A stretch of DNA of 64,000 nt from Ascidia mentula (taxonomy: Eukaryota > Chordata > Ascidiacea > Phlebobranchia > Ascidiidae): the NCBI GenBank assembly GCA_947561715.1, contig OX387203.1, forward strand, positions 4,402,001 to 4,466,000, given 5' to 3'. Made by a program: the position numbers and the translations under genes. Under the pieces are notes generated by a model that did no database searches, was not told the origin of the DNA, and saw only the letters and a list, made by a program, of their open reading frames with translations. Shown piece after piece: positions 34,974 through 46,585 of this stretch. Numbering within the stretch: the stretch's first letter is position 1; each line of letters begins with the position of its first letter.

Positions 34974-37900
34974 ATGGAAGTACACACTTCAGAGAAGGAC
35001 GCCTTGAACCTCCATGATTTCGCTGTAAGTGAAATAAAAACAAAACTGTGCACCTTAATCTGTACGGTGTGCTTTGTTGCTAATCGGCAACGAATAGGAT
35101 TTTTATTTGTTTGTCTCAACAAACTGCGTATGTTTATCACAGGACAACGCTTCGGAATCTGACAATTTGAAGCAAGATATCATTGTAAGTTTATTACATT
35201 TGCAACACGCCAGGTCTTGCACGTAACGTAACAAAGTTGCGTAGTTTCAAACGTTTCGAACACGACTGCGTCCATCATCAGTGCAATTTGAGAATGAGTT
35301 GCAACCAAGAGAACGCTGAGGTAGGCAGGCAACTGAACGGGCAAAACATTACAACACGCCAGCCTACCTCAGTGCTCTATTCGTTGGAGCTTAATCTTAA
35401 ATTGTACTGATAATGGACGCAGTCGTGTTCAAAACGTTTCCACATAATTTATAGCAGCTTTGGCTTACAAATTGCTTTACTATTTGTAAATTATATCTTT
35501 CTTTGTTTTTCCCAATTACAACACTATGTTTTTTTTTGACAGGTCAACCCAACAGACTCTGACCACTTGAAACATGATATCACCGTAAGACTATCGTGCA
35601 TACAACACGTCTGGCCTTACGACAAACGTAGCGTAAAATGATGAGAAATTTCTCAGCAAAATTTACATGCATATTTTTTACATGCATAGGATATTAATCG
35701 TCTTGAAAATTGTCTGCCTTTTTCAATAAAAAAACTTAAGTTTTTGTATTTATTTTTGCAGGACAACTCATCTGAATCTGCCAACTTCAAACTTGATATA
35801 TCTGTAAGTATTTTATGGACATCAGTGGCCTACCATTACACACACGTAACTCTCGTAGTAAATTGACCAAGAAAAAAAAATTATTTGCCCATTGGAAAAA
35901 AAAACTTTTTTTAAATTTTAGGACGAGTCTTCAGAGTCTGAGAAATTGAAAGACGATTTCAGTGTAAGTTATCTAAAATAAATTTTAAAGTAAATGCAAA
36001 CGATATAGACCTCATTAATGCCTCGTATCCTATTGTAAATGTTGAACAAATAGATAAAGGAGCTCATTTGGCAAAATGCCCAAGGCGTAACAAAAACGCT
36101 ACTATAGAGGATTGTGATGACAATCTGGGGGCAGTTCCTCAGAATAGCCATTATTTCTGGCCAATGTAGCACCTGAAATTGAATGTTGTTTTGAACAGGG
36201 CAACTCTGCTTTTGGAGCCTTTGTGCTGTTTATGAGCGGTTCGATGACGTTCTACGCTATTGGGTTACACTTTACTCTGCTTGGTCCCATTATTCCAATC
36301 ATACAAAACATTTATAACGAGACGTATCAGGCAAGTATCACTTGACAATGTTGCAGCTGCCTATCGTACCGCGCTCAACTATTTTATCAACATGTAGAGT
36401 CGGTACGGGGTCCCTATGTCCGAGGACACTTGGTTACTTCTGTTTTCGATGACGATTTCGTTTTTCATCTTCGGGGCATTTCTAGGGGGAACCACCTCAA
36501 AAATCATGCTCACGTATCTTTCGCGGAAGCACTTGGTCCAACTGGGACATGTTATCAACATCATCGGAACTCTAATAATTTCCTTAGCTGGGGGTTTGAC
36601 TGGAACCTTTGAAGCTTTCATCATCGGTCGTTTCCTCGCTGGAATCCCAATGGGAATTGGATACAGTAGGTCTTAGATCTGCAGAATTAGTGTTGGCTAT
36701 ACGGTGACCTTGAGTTACCCCAGTCGAACCCTATATTTTCTATAGTGTACAGAACCGCATCCCCTCGTTTAAATTTCACCTGTATACAATATCAGAAATA
36801 TCACACTTCGCTTCATAAAGAAAATATATCTTATTGTGGTTGCGTGGGATGGTAAGCTTGTTACAACTTCTTAACACGAGATGAACAACAAGCCTATTGT
36901 CTAAACTCACCCCACGAGAATCGTATTTCCCCAAGGTAATTCTACTACTGGAGTCGCACGCATGGTGTTAATTGTTGGAACTGACATGCAAGTCTGCTTT
37001 GTCAAGATCTTCCAAACAAATAACAAAGTATACAAAGAATTGTTGAAATTTGGTCGAACCAAATACTTAATGACGTCAAATATGTTATATTGGTCGTAAT
37101 ACGTCACAAGCACTAGTTGTATGTTCGTTACGGCGACACAAATATAATGTAAGTTATATTGTGTACATGTATAAGTCCGCCACATACCTACATTGCATAA
37201 ACTTTTTTTAAAAAAAATTTTTTTAAAGTAAATGCAAACGATACAGACCTCATAAACATATAATAATGCCAACTGTAAAATAAGACACCGCAGCCTAACC
37301 AGGAAATTTTTGGGGCCACGTATTTTCTACTTTAATATGAGTAAGATGTTTGGTTTAAAACATCGCCGTATGCAGAAGAATAATACGACTGGGTGTACTT
37401 ATTAAATCAATTTTTTATTTTTATTGAAACAAGCTACATTTTGAATTTGAAAACCTATTTAAACTTACATCATATTCAGATCTTGTTCCTTTGCTGGTGG
37501 TTGAAATAAGCGCAAAAAAGAAGCAAGCAGCTTGGCAAAGTAGCGCTTCAATCGCAATGGCCTTTGGAATCTTTTGTGGATCCGTTCTCTCACACCCAAA
37601 GGTATGAAGACCTTGACTAAGGTTTCATGTCAATACAGAATTTTCCTGCATCACAGGTGCTTGGTACAATCGCCACTTGGCCAGTTGCAGCAGCATTTCC
37701 ATGCGTGCCCTCAATCCTATATATAATATCCAGCTTGTGGTTCTCTGAAACTCCGTATTATTACATTCGTGGAGGAGAGACAGATAAGGCATTGAAAGGT
37801 TTGAAAAAACTAAGGAACGGCAACGAGGTAAGGTTTCTGTATTTAGTTTTCAAGGAATATTTCTCAAATAAGTTCTATGTTAAACGTTGAATCAGGATCA

Positions 37901-40674
37901 ACTGAAATGGGAGTTAAACAACATCCAGAAGGAAGTGAACAAAAGCGCTACTGTTGTTGGAGTGAAAGAAATGTTTTTAAACAAGCAATACAGGTACAGG
38001 GACACCTTTTCCTTGCTGACAAAACCTACCCAAAGCAATTGTCGTTTTCATCACAACCTGGGTTCCAACCTTTCATATTCTATGCGATAGTTTCGATCAC
38101 ATACTTAGGCCTACATGGTAAAAGGAGCACATCGTAAATCGGAAGTATCCCTACTTTACATGACTCTTGACACTAAAGTTAACTTTAGGACACGTCGTCG
38201 TAAACGCACAAACCTAGCATTTATTCGTGTGTCACAGTTGTAAACAAATTGTAGTATAATGCTTCATTGGCTGTAACGGCCCATTGAACATGACGTCACA
38301 TGAACTCGCTATGCAAGCGCGATCAAATCTAATGTGAGGCCTTTGCCGCTTGTACCATTACGACAATACATAGGGCCAGAAGTGGGATTCGAACCCATTT
38401 CGACCCCCATTCGGAGACCAAAAGTTGAGTCTGGAAAATAAATGGTTGTTGCGTAGCTGTTGTATAGGCCAGGGGTGGGCAACTCAAACAGTGAAGCGTT
38501 GCATTTTTGTAGCTATATAGGGCTGTACTATACATGCGTGTGCCAAACTTTGTTTTAAGTTAATGTCTTTGCAAAAAAGCACCATACTTTATTTGCCAAC
38601 ATTCTCGGTGAAGACCAGCCCGCACTACAATTTTAAACCAATGGCGTGGCAAATTTGGCACGTGAGACGTGTGCACTACTGACAAAGGCTAAAACACCTT
38701 GTTAAAAGTTAAACAACGAGAAGAGCTTTTATTTCTGTGTTCCTCCGTGACAGTGATATAGTTCTTTTTCTCTGGTGGTGTTATGAATAATTTATTGCGT
38801 ACAGGAGACAACTTCTAGCTGTATCCGGAATCTATGCCGGATTCATGTTGTGTGGCATCAACCACCTGATATTCTATACCGACCAACTCTTTCTCAATGC
38901 AAGCGTACCACCTGAACATGTAACAACTGCCAGTATTGGAGTGTACGGTGTGCTGTTTCTTTCTGTGTTCGCAGGGGTAAGCCTTTCGAAAAAAATAATT
39001 TGGCTTGGAAAACTGACTTCAGATATTCCTGATAAAAAGCCAAACTGATCCTGTACTATAAAGCTACTGCTTTTTAGTTGCTTAGAAAACGACACTATTT
39101 CAGGTAGTTTTATAGCAGAATAGATATTGCGCTACGATCAATGTAATTTTAACATACACTTGTTAGTTCACCTCTTGGTGTAATTACTTAACATTGAATT
39201 TTTTTATTTCAGCCGAAGCTGGTTGATCATTACGGAAGCCTTAGAGTGAATAAAGCAACAACAGTTGTTCTAATTGCCTCTCTTGTGGTCTTTACAATAA
39301 GTCAGGCGTTACATCACTTGGCACCAAACGCCATGCCGATCGTCGCTGTGGTGGCCGTTGCTGTCTTTTTAGTTGGGTAAGTGACATAATAATAACAATG
39401 GAAGGACGTTACAATTGAAATAGGCCTTATGTTACTTTTTCTGTTATTTTGGATAAAACTTTATTTAGCCTAATTTCACCATTATGAGAATGTAGATCGT
39501 ACCAACGTACGCAAGAGCGAATTTAAAACAATTGACTAAAAGTTCGCGGGCGGGCGATGCAAGTGTCATAGAGAGGACTTAATTGTCTTGAAATTGTTCT
39601 TCGTTCAACACATTAGCATGCTTTTGCCCGGCAACATAAACTCTTTCTCTAGCGCTGTAAATGCGCCACCTTGAGATTTAGACCTTAACCTATTGTTGCT
39701 GTAGTTGGCAGTATAGTCCTGTTTTTGGTTGGGTAAGTTTTTTGAACGAGTTTGACGTGATGGTCACATGTGACTACGCTGCAAAAGGTGGATCAGCGCA
39801 ATACACAAAGAGAGATAAATATTGTTTATTTATTTAATACAAGGATGCACAAATGCAACGTGACAAAATTTAACACGCCATTGAAAATGACACGCGAACT
39901 GATTTCACCAAACCTAATGTCGTACTCATTGTAGGCTATGTTGATTTAGACCCAACAACCTTACCAAGATCCGTTGCCAACATATGCATAACCGCTAAAC
40001 ATGGTCATACCAATGTTTGGTACGTGATTATGCAACAAATACGACATGTATATGACATGCACCCCTAATTTACAACGTTTATATTAGTTGTTCTCAACCT
40101 TGTATTCACGGACCCCGATCTGTTGGTTTCCATATAGTTATAAAGAATTTGGCAATAATATATGCAGGTTTTATGCTTGCTTTCAACCTGCTACGTTGGT
40201 TCTTCTCGGAGAGTTGACGACGGAACCAACACGTCCTACGGCTCTCGCTCTTGGTTCTATTGTGCTTTGGACTTTAGCGTGGACCATTGGCTTCATACCA
40301 CCCTATCTACAGGTTGCAATTAAGATACAACACAGTAATTACGTGAAACTAACGTTTTTCTTTAACTAAACTTAAACCTGAATATGCAAAAGCCACTTAA
40401 CTATTTTTCCATTGTCCTAAATTTGTAACGGGTTTTTTAGTTTTTTTATACCATGGTCGTCCGTACTTTTCGGGCAAGATTTACGCCCTACAAAATCGTT
40501 CGTGGATCTGACAATGAGAACTCACTAAATTTCTGTATGTTTAAGGTTGGACTCGGTGCATACGCGATGACCATATGGATCGGGGCTTCAATTGTGTATC
40601 TGATCTTCCAGATATTCTACTTGCCCGACACAAAAGGAAAAACTGTCGACGAAATTCAGGAGTATTTCTTGTAA
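34974..40674 (+). CDS. SLC2 (GLUT-like) facilitative sugar transporter, paralogue 1, with repeated N-terminal micro-exons
   Basis: Fourteen exons: 34974-35024; four of exactly 42 nt (35143-35184, 35543-35584, 35762-35803, 35922-35963); then 36199-36330, 36398-36665, 37480-37601, 37657-37827, 37896-37993, 38805-38976, 39213-39376, 40168-40312 and 40546-40674. They join into 539 residues. The first five exons give an acidic cytoplasmic leader; the rest is a 12-helix major facilitator. SLC2 hallmarks are present in divergent form: an N-glycosylation site NET in the first outer loop, SETPYYY for PESPR, MLCGINHLIFYTDQ for QQLSGIN, and FYLPDTKGKTVDEIQEYF for the PETKGKT end. Substrate unknown; hexose or polyol is a guess. 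The start is set by analogy with paralogue 2, whose first exon is also 51 nt. The intron after 36330 has a GC donor. AATAAA follows at 40987-40992. Confidence 0.88.
35143..35963 (+). repeat. Array of four tandemly duplicated 42-nt micro-exons
   Basis: Exons 35143-35184, 35543-35584, 35762-35803 and 35922-35963 are each 42 nt and phase 0, flanked by AG and GTAAGT or GTAAGA. They encode DNASESDNLKQDII, VNPTDSDHLKHDIT, DNSSESANFKLDIS and DESSESEKLKDDFS. The last 14 codons of exon 1 (HTSEKDALNLHDFA) and of the paralogue's only leader exon (QTSDSANLKQHDVP) look like the ancestral unit. All phases match, so any subset can be skipped without a frameshift. Confidence 0.85.
35249..35440. mobile_element. 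Foldback element between micro-exons 1 and 2
   Basis: The left arm begins AAACGTTTCGAACACGACTG. The right arm, read in reverse complement, begins AAACGTTTTGAACACGACTG. The arms pair imperfectly over about 78 bases with a short loop containing CAACACGCC. It occupies much of the first micro-exon intron. Older than the hairpins in SHARK, judging by mismatches. Confidence 0.6.
38376..38434 (-). other. 3' half of a tRNA-Leu(CAA)-like sequence
   Basis: The minus strand reads CCAGACTCAACTTTTGG (an anticodon arm with CAA), then a long variable arm (GTCTCCGAATGGGGG), then a T-arm GGGTTCGAATCCC and an acceptor-like CACTTCTGG. This matches the 3' half of eukaryotic tRNA-Leu(CAA). The D-arm half is missing, so it is not a functional tRNA: a fragment or tRNA-derived repeat inside a transporter intron. 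A hAT-like terminus CAGGGGTGGGCAACTC lies close by at 38471. Confidence 0.55.
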
Positions 40675-41100
40675 CTTAGCGCAGCAGTTTGAATTAGCTC
40701 GGTACTCCAAAGGGTTTTATGGATGTCGATTGTATCATATAGTGTTGTGTAGGTCTAATTGCAATAACTCTACACATAAACATTGACACATCCAATTTCA
40801 CATTTAGCATTAGGGAAAAAACTGTCAAACCTGTTTTTGTCGGCAACTATCGGCGCCAGACATTGTGTTCAGCTTTATGAAAACTGCACATTTTGTTTAC
40901 ATGTTGCTCTTAGTCTGCTCTTCTACGCTTTGATGTTTGCGTGTTCATAATATGTGTTTATTCTTTAACTTTCACGAAATAGATTTAATAAAAGCATAAG
41001 TGTTAACTGGTAATTTGCATGGAAATTTACAGTGAAGGAAACTTGTAGTCGTTTTAAGGCGGCCAGTACGCCATACGTACAAAGTATCTTAATTTTTCAG
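40675..41100. other. 3' UTR of transporter paralogue 1 and short spacer
   Basis: Contains the AATAAA at 40987-40992, about 310 bases past the stop. No other feature seen. Confidence 0.5.
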
Positions 41101-42035
41101 GTAATGGTTTGTGAGGTCACCAAAAACCTCAAACTGCGCCTCACCAGTGCCGTAAACACAAGTTCTGCGGCTGGCAAACCTGCTGAATTAGCTGACTACC
41201 GATGCGTAAGATATTGGTAAACTTCTCTGTCTGCAGTTTAGGCAGCCTTATTTGCTAATGTCTATGTCAAAGTTTTAGCAGTAAAAGCCCGTTTGCAGGT
41301 CAGCCTAATCTCGTAGGGATATGCTGGTTTGTGTTAGGATGTGCTCGCTTTTCCTCGGCAAGCAAAGATTGTGGCACAGTTGGGAACGTATTATACGCTG
41401 AGACAATGCATAGAACGGCTTCATATGGCACAGGTATGGCAGGGGAAATTTACGAGGTCACGTATTTGAACAAGAAATTGATAAAAAGTTGTTTTAGCAA
41501 AGCGTTTGAATTTGCAGTGTTGTGCTTGATCTACGATAAAATGCGCTGCAGTTGTGCCAGTACTTGCTTTCATCTAGAGATATTTGGTTAATACATTGGG
41601 AAAGAAAGTACTCAACTTCAACAGAAACACAGATATGCACTTTAAACTCTTATTTAGTATTGTCATCAATCTTCCAATTTTTACTGAAATATCCTATGCA
41701 AACATAGTTGTCCAATAACAACACAGAAAGCATGTTGCTAACAGTAGTGCAAAACTTGTAACACGTTTGCCAGAAATTGCCGTGTTGCTTTCAAGGAACA
41801 CACGTGTTTCTTGTGTAAGCTGTTGTTTTTGTCTGCTTAGTTGTCTGCCCACCTCTGCGCGCGCCTTGCTGCAACTCATTCCGAATTAGCACTGATGATG
41901 AACGCAGTTCAAGACATGCTTGAGAATCATAATAGCTTTGACATTCATATTCAGATCACCAAGTTTATAGTACCAAAGACCAAAGCGATAGTGTATGCGG
42001 AATTTTTATATAAGTGTAAACAACACTTATTGTAA
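41101..42035 (+). other. Unrecognised three-exon reading frame between the transporter paralogues
   Basis: Three phase-0 segments with good splice sites join in one frame: 41101-41205 (35 codons, includes TKNLKLRLTSAVNTSSAAG), 41338-41433 (32 codons, DVLAFPRQAKIVAQLGTYY) and 41841-42035 (SAHLCARLAATHSELALMM onward to a TAA). The combined peptide of about 131 residues is helical in character and protein-like, and has no start Met at its first acceptor. It could be the 3' end of a gene whose first exon I have missed, or a transposed gene fragment. I do not recognise the family. Confidence 0.4.
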
Positions 42036-42119
42036 CCGCCCTTTAGTCCGATACAGAAAGTTGTTTAGGGAATGTAATTTCTTTTTTACACCTATACGCA
42101 GCAAGTACAAGATTGAAAA

Positions 42120-45100
42120 ATGGAAAAGCAGACTTCGGACTCAGCGAACTTGAAACAACATGATGTTCCAGTAGGTCAATGGTACCATATAATATATTGT
42201 ACGCATACTGAAAACATAGGCTCAAAAAAACTTTGTTTGGCCGTTGAGAAACCTGTATTTAGTATTTGTTCAGCAAAAAAAATTGGACTGTTTGTGAAAC
42301 TGTTTATTTTTACAGGCCAACTCTAATTTCGGTGCCTTTGTGCTTCTCATGAGTGGTTCAATGTCGTTCTATGCCATTGGGTTACAATTTACTCTGCTTG
42401 GACCCATTATTCCTATCATACAAAACATATACAACCGGACTCACCAGGTATAAAAGCCTTGCATCTAACCGGTTCCTGTTTAAATCCGTCTTTTTTTTGA
42501 ACGATTTCAGAGTCGCTATGGAACCCCAATGACCGAGGAGACTTGGCTGCTACTTTTTTCCATGACAATTTCGTTTTTGGTCATTGGAGCATTTTTGGGA
42601 GGAATTTCGTCGAAAACAATGCTGACAATTCTCTCGAGAAAACATTTGCTTCAACTTGGTCACGTGTTCAACGTACTCGGTTGCCTAATGGTTTCTCTGG
42701 TAGGAGGTTTGACTGGATCTTACGAGGCTTTTATCATCGGTCGGTTACTGCTTGGCATCCCAATGGGCATCGGATACAGTTAGGTTGAATACACATAATG
42801 AAACTGTTTCTTACCTTAAACTGCTGCGCGCCATTTTGAGTTTTCAGGGGAATCGCAAAATAAGGTATATTGAAATCAATTGAGATATGATTAAAATAAA
42901 GGTAAATAGGTTTATGCGACTATAAATGGTAAAAATATCCCTTAAGTCCGCCCACTTTGTTTTTTTCACTTGTGGAAAATGTCTTCCCAAAAAGATTGAA
43001 ATGAGTCACAAGAATGTTGTATCTTTCCAAATGTATAGCTCGCAAACTAGTTGGGGAATAACTGCCCTCTATAAAAAAGAGAAAAATATGACTTTCTGCT
43101 AAAAAACATGCAAAACAAAAATTTTAAACTGGTTATTTTATGTCCAACCAAAAACAGATCTTGTACCTTTGATGGTGGTTGAAATGAGCGCGAAATGCAA
43201 ACAAGCAGCCTGGCAAAGCAGTGCTTCAATTGCCATAGGATTTGGCATCTTCTGTGGATCAGCACTTAATCATCCAAAAGTAAAACAGCTCATTCCATCA
43301 CCTTAAACTTCAATGCAAAACGGTATATGGTGCTTTAGGTACTTGGAACCATTAACACTTGGCCCGTTGCAACTGCATTCCCATGTATTCCTTCCTTCCT
43401 ATATTTGATATCCAGCTTGCGGTTTCCTGAAACCCCATATTATTGGGTCCGTGAGGGAGAAATTGACAAAGCGGTGGAAGCTCTGAAAAGGCTAAGAAAT
43501 ATCAGCAATGAGGTGGATTTTTCAACATGTTTTTCAAATCGGATAATTCATCAAACCCTTTGTTTTTCAATCAGGATAAACTAAGACGGGAATTAGGTGA
43601 TATTCAAACGGAAGTTAACAAAAGCGTCAATGTGGTTGGAATTCGGGAAATGTTTTTAACACGACAGAACAGGTTTCCAAAAAAACACTTTCACTCAGAC
43701 GTATCACTGTATGATTGTTGGTTTTGTCGTTTTAATTTCTTTACTCGACGAATTGTCGCTTGACCGCTATCGCATTCGTTCTCAACCTATTTATTCTCCG
43801 CACCCCTTTAACAGATATAATTCACAGCTAAATCCCCCCATTGGAAATGCAGTTTGTCAATATCATGCTTTTATCACCAAAATTAAGAAAGGACACTAAG
43901 CTCTACAGTTACATTTAAATATCTAATACCAAAAATGCGCCATTCCCTTTACAATAAAACTCGTCCTCTTAAAATACAAATTCACACTGGGGGAAATCCC
44001 CCGGTTGAGAAGCTTTTTGCAGAATTTCTTGTCTGTTTGTATAGGAGGCAACTACTGGCTATTGTTGGAATCTACGTCGGCTTTATGGTTTGCGGCATCA
44101 ATCACCTTCTGTTTTATACCGACCAACTCTTTCTCAACGCAAATATTCCACCAGAGCATGTAACCACAGCCAGTATCGGAGTGTTCGGTGTGCTGTTTTT
44201 ATCCGTATTTTCAGGGGTGAGTAGAGGACACTTGTCTTTCTTTCAAACAGTGTGAATATATGTGCTCAGTGGTGGGATTCAGCCGGTTGGGACCAGTTTG
44301 TGCATAAGCGAACCGGTTGTTGACAACCGTATGTGTAGGTCTGTGTTGCACTTCAAGCAATATGTTCCCGCGGTTACTGTGGCATGTTGCTAGCGAGAGA
44401 ACCGGATGCTAAAATATTTGAATCCCACCACTGCACGTGCTGTATTGCCCTAGTTGATTTCGATACTGCGTATAGTTTTTACTCGACTAGAAAACTGAAG
44501 TACATCTGTCTTACCATATCTTGTCATTCCAGCCGAGGTTAGTTGAACATTTTGGAAGCCTCAAAGTGAACAAAGCAGGAACAGTTGTTCTCATTGTGTC
44601 TCTTGTGGTCTTCACATTGAGTCAGACATTAAATCACTTGGCACCAAGCGCCATGCCGATAGTCGCTGTGGTAGCCGTTGCTGTCTTTTTAGTTGGGTAG
44701 GTATAACGAATATGTTGAAAGGATATTTCAATATATTAAATAATGTTTTTTTTTTAATCTAGTTTTGTTGCTCTGTGCATACTATTTTCTCTATATAGAC
44801 ATTTACTGTCGAGTGCACATTATATACCACGGGCAAATTTAAAACATTTAAGTATAAAATTGGACGTAGCGGTTTTAGCCTGACAATTGCAATGTGTATC
44901 AACTAAACTTACCATAATCCGGTTTAGTTAATGGTAAAAAATGAACTAACCTTTGGAACCCTATAGGTTTTATGGTTGTTCCCAACTTGCTACTCTGGTC
45001 CTTGTTGGAGAATTGACCACTGAACCAACGCGTCCAACAGCTCTTACTCTTGGTTCCATTGTGCTTTGGACTTTGGCGTGGACCATTGGGTTCATTCCAC

Positions 45101-45378
45101 CTTATTTACAGGTATTGCAGTAGGAATGTACACAAAGTAAAGACAAGGGTGAACCTCTTACTCCTTACAATTTAAATTAAAAAAATGATTCTTATCATGC
45201 CACGTGACTTCTTGTATGTTATACAAACATGCGCTATGAATTTTTTAAGGTTGGGCTTGGAGCATATGCTATGACAATATGGATTGGGGCTTCAATTGCG
45301 TTTTTGCTCTTTCAAATATTCTACTTGCCCGACACCAGAGGAAAAACAGTCGACGAAATACAAGCGCATTTTCTCTAA
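42120..45378 (+). CDS. SLC2 (GLUT-like) facilitative sugar transporter, paralogue 2
   Basis: Ten exons: 42120-42170, 42316-42447, 42511-42778, 43158-43279, 43339-43512, 43575-43672, 44045-44216, 44533-44696, 44967-45111 and 45250-45378. They encode 484 residues. Every exon after the leader has the same length and phase as its counterpart in paralogue 1, except one with a single extra codon, so the pair arose by tandem duplication. The leader MEKQTSDSANLKQHDVP is a single 17-codon exon without the extra micro-exons. Family features match: sequon NRT in loop 1, PETPYYW for PESPR, VCGINHLLFYTDQ in helix 7, PTRPTALTLGSIVLWTLAW in helix 10 and FYLPDTRGKTVDEIQ at the end. A hAT MITE lies in the intron before 44533. 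AATAAA follows at 45466-45471. Substrate unknown. Confidence 0.88.
44267..44433. mobile_element. 167-bp hAT-type MITE in transporter paralogue 2
   Basis: Perfect terminal inverted repeats CAGTGGTGGGATTCA at the left and TGAATCCCACCACTG at the right. Flanking 8-mers TATGTGCT and CACGTGCT agree at six of eight positions, fitting a decayed 8-bp hAT target duplication. Further inverted CCGGTT/AACCGG words lie just inside. The other transporter paralogue lacks it at this intron, so it inserted after the duplication. Confidence 0.8.
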
Positions 45379-46585
45379 TTTTGTGCTGTCAAGCGTGTGT
45401 TTTCCAGCGCTTATAAGAATATTAAATCTTTTTATTTTGTACGCAAAGCTGCTTCGCACATAAACAATAAATTGAAACGTAGAATGGCATGGACACCAAT
45501 AAAACCATAAGGGTTATGAGTACAAACGAACAGGGTTGCCATTTAGGCAGATTTTATCAGTTTGGCCGATTGGAATTGACTGTGCAGAGAAACACTCACT
45601 TGGCCGTAAAATGAATATTTGGCCAAATTTTGGCTGGGTCTGAATTTTTTAGCTATAATGTACTTAATGCTACGTGCATTTTAGGCAAAACGTTCGTACG
45701 TAGCGATACTTTAGGAGCAATTTGTACACGTGCATAATTTACGCCTACATTTTCAGTGCCATTAACATCGTTGCCAAAAAAACGTACTTACGGTTTGTTT
45801 GAAAACATACTATGTGTTACTGAATTGCCGCGGTCTACAACTCATACGCACTTTCCCACTTATTTATGGAATTGGAGCGGTCAAGTTTGTAATCGTAAGG
45901 TTTTCTGCAAACAAATACATGCGATAAACAAATAAAGTACACAATTGAATAAGCCACACTTACCGACAGTAGAGCCTGAACGCTGCAACATAAAACGTTC
46001 GCTTTGAAACGTGTAGTACTATTTATTAGGCGCAGACAAATTAAGCCACGCGTGTAATCAAGCCTACAATCGGCAGTTATTTCGTTGCGTTCAAGACGCA
46101 AAACTTTGTCGATTGCATACTACGTCCAAGTCGGACAAGCGTTAGTTTTTGACCACGTTTTGGCTACATGATCGCTCTTGTAACTTGGTTTGGCCGTAAG
46201 AGACAAATTCGACCGTCAAATTTTTTGACAACTTTGCAAACGAGCGTAATAAACGCCGTGGCAGCTCCTAGTATGCTTGTGTTAGCATTATGCAAATGTA
46301 TTTGTTGATTACAAGAATTGTGTTAAAATTGACGAGAACACTTTGTCAAATTCATTTAATGCAAATAAAAATAGGATGAGTGTTCATGGGTATCCAAGGA
46401 TCCAAGCGTGCAATTTTTAACATATGCATAAATACCGCTGTGGGCCGTGTAAAAGTCTCACCATCAAACCACTGATCAATGTGTTGTAATTTGTGAACTT
46501 TGAGCTCTTTTTGAAATGACGCATTCATGTCACGTGAAGAAACAGTGACTGGCAATTTAATAAGATTCCTGGAAGCTAAATCCAA
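45379..46585. other. Intergenic region between transporter 2 and ALDH3
   Basis: Holds the transporter 3' UTR (AATAAA at 45466) and presumably the ALDH promoter. Short open frames on both strands show no splice logic or similarity. A repeated word TTTGGCCG occurs several times in 45570-46210, perhaps a degenerate repeat. Confidence 0.4.
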
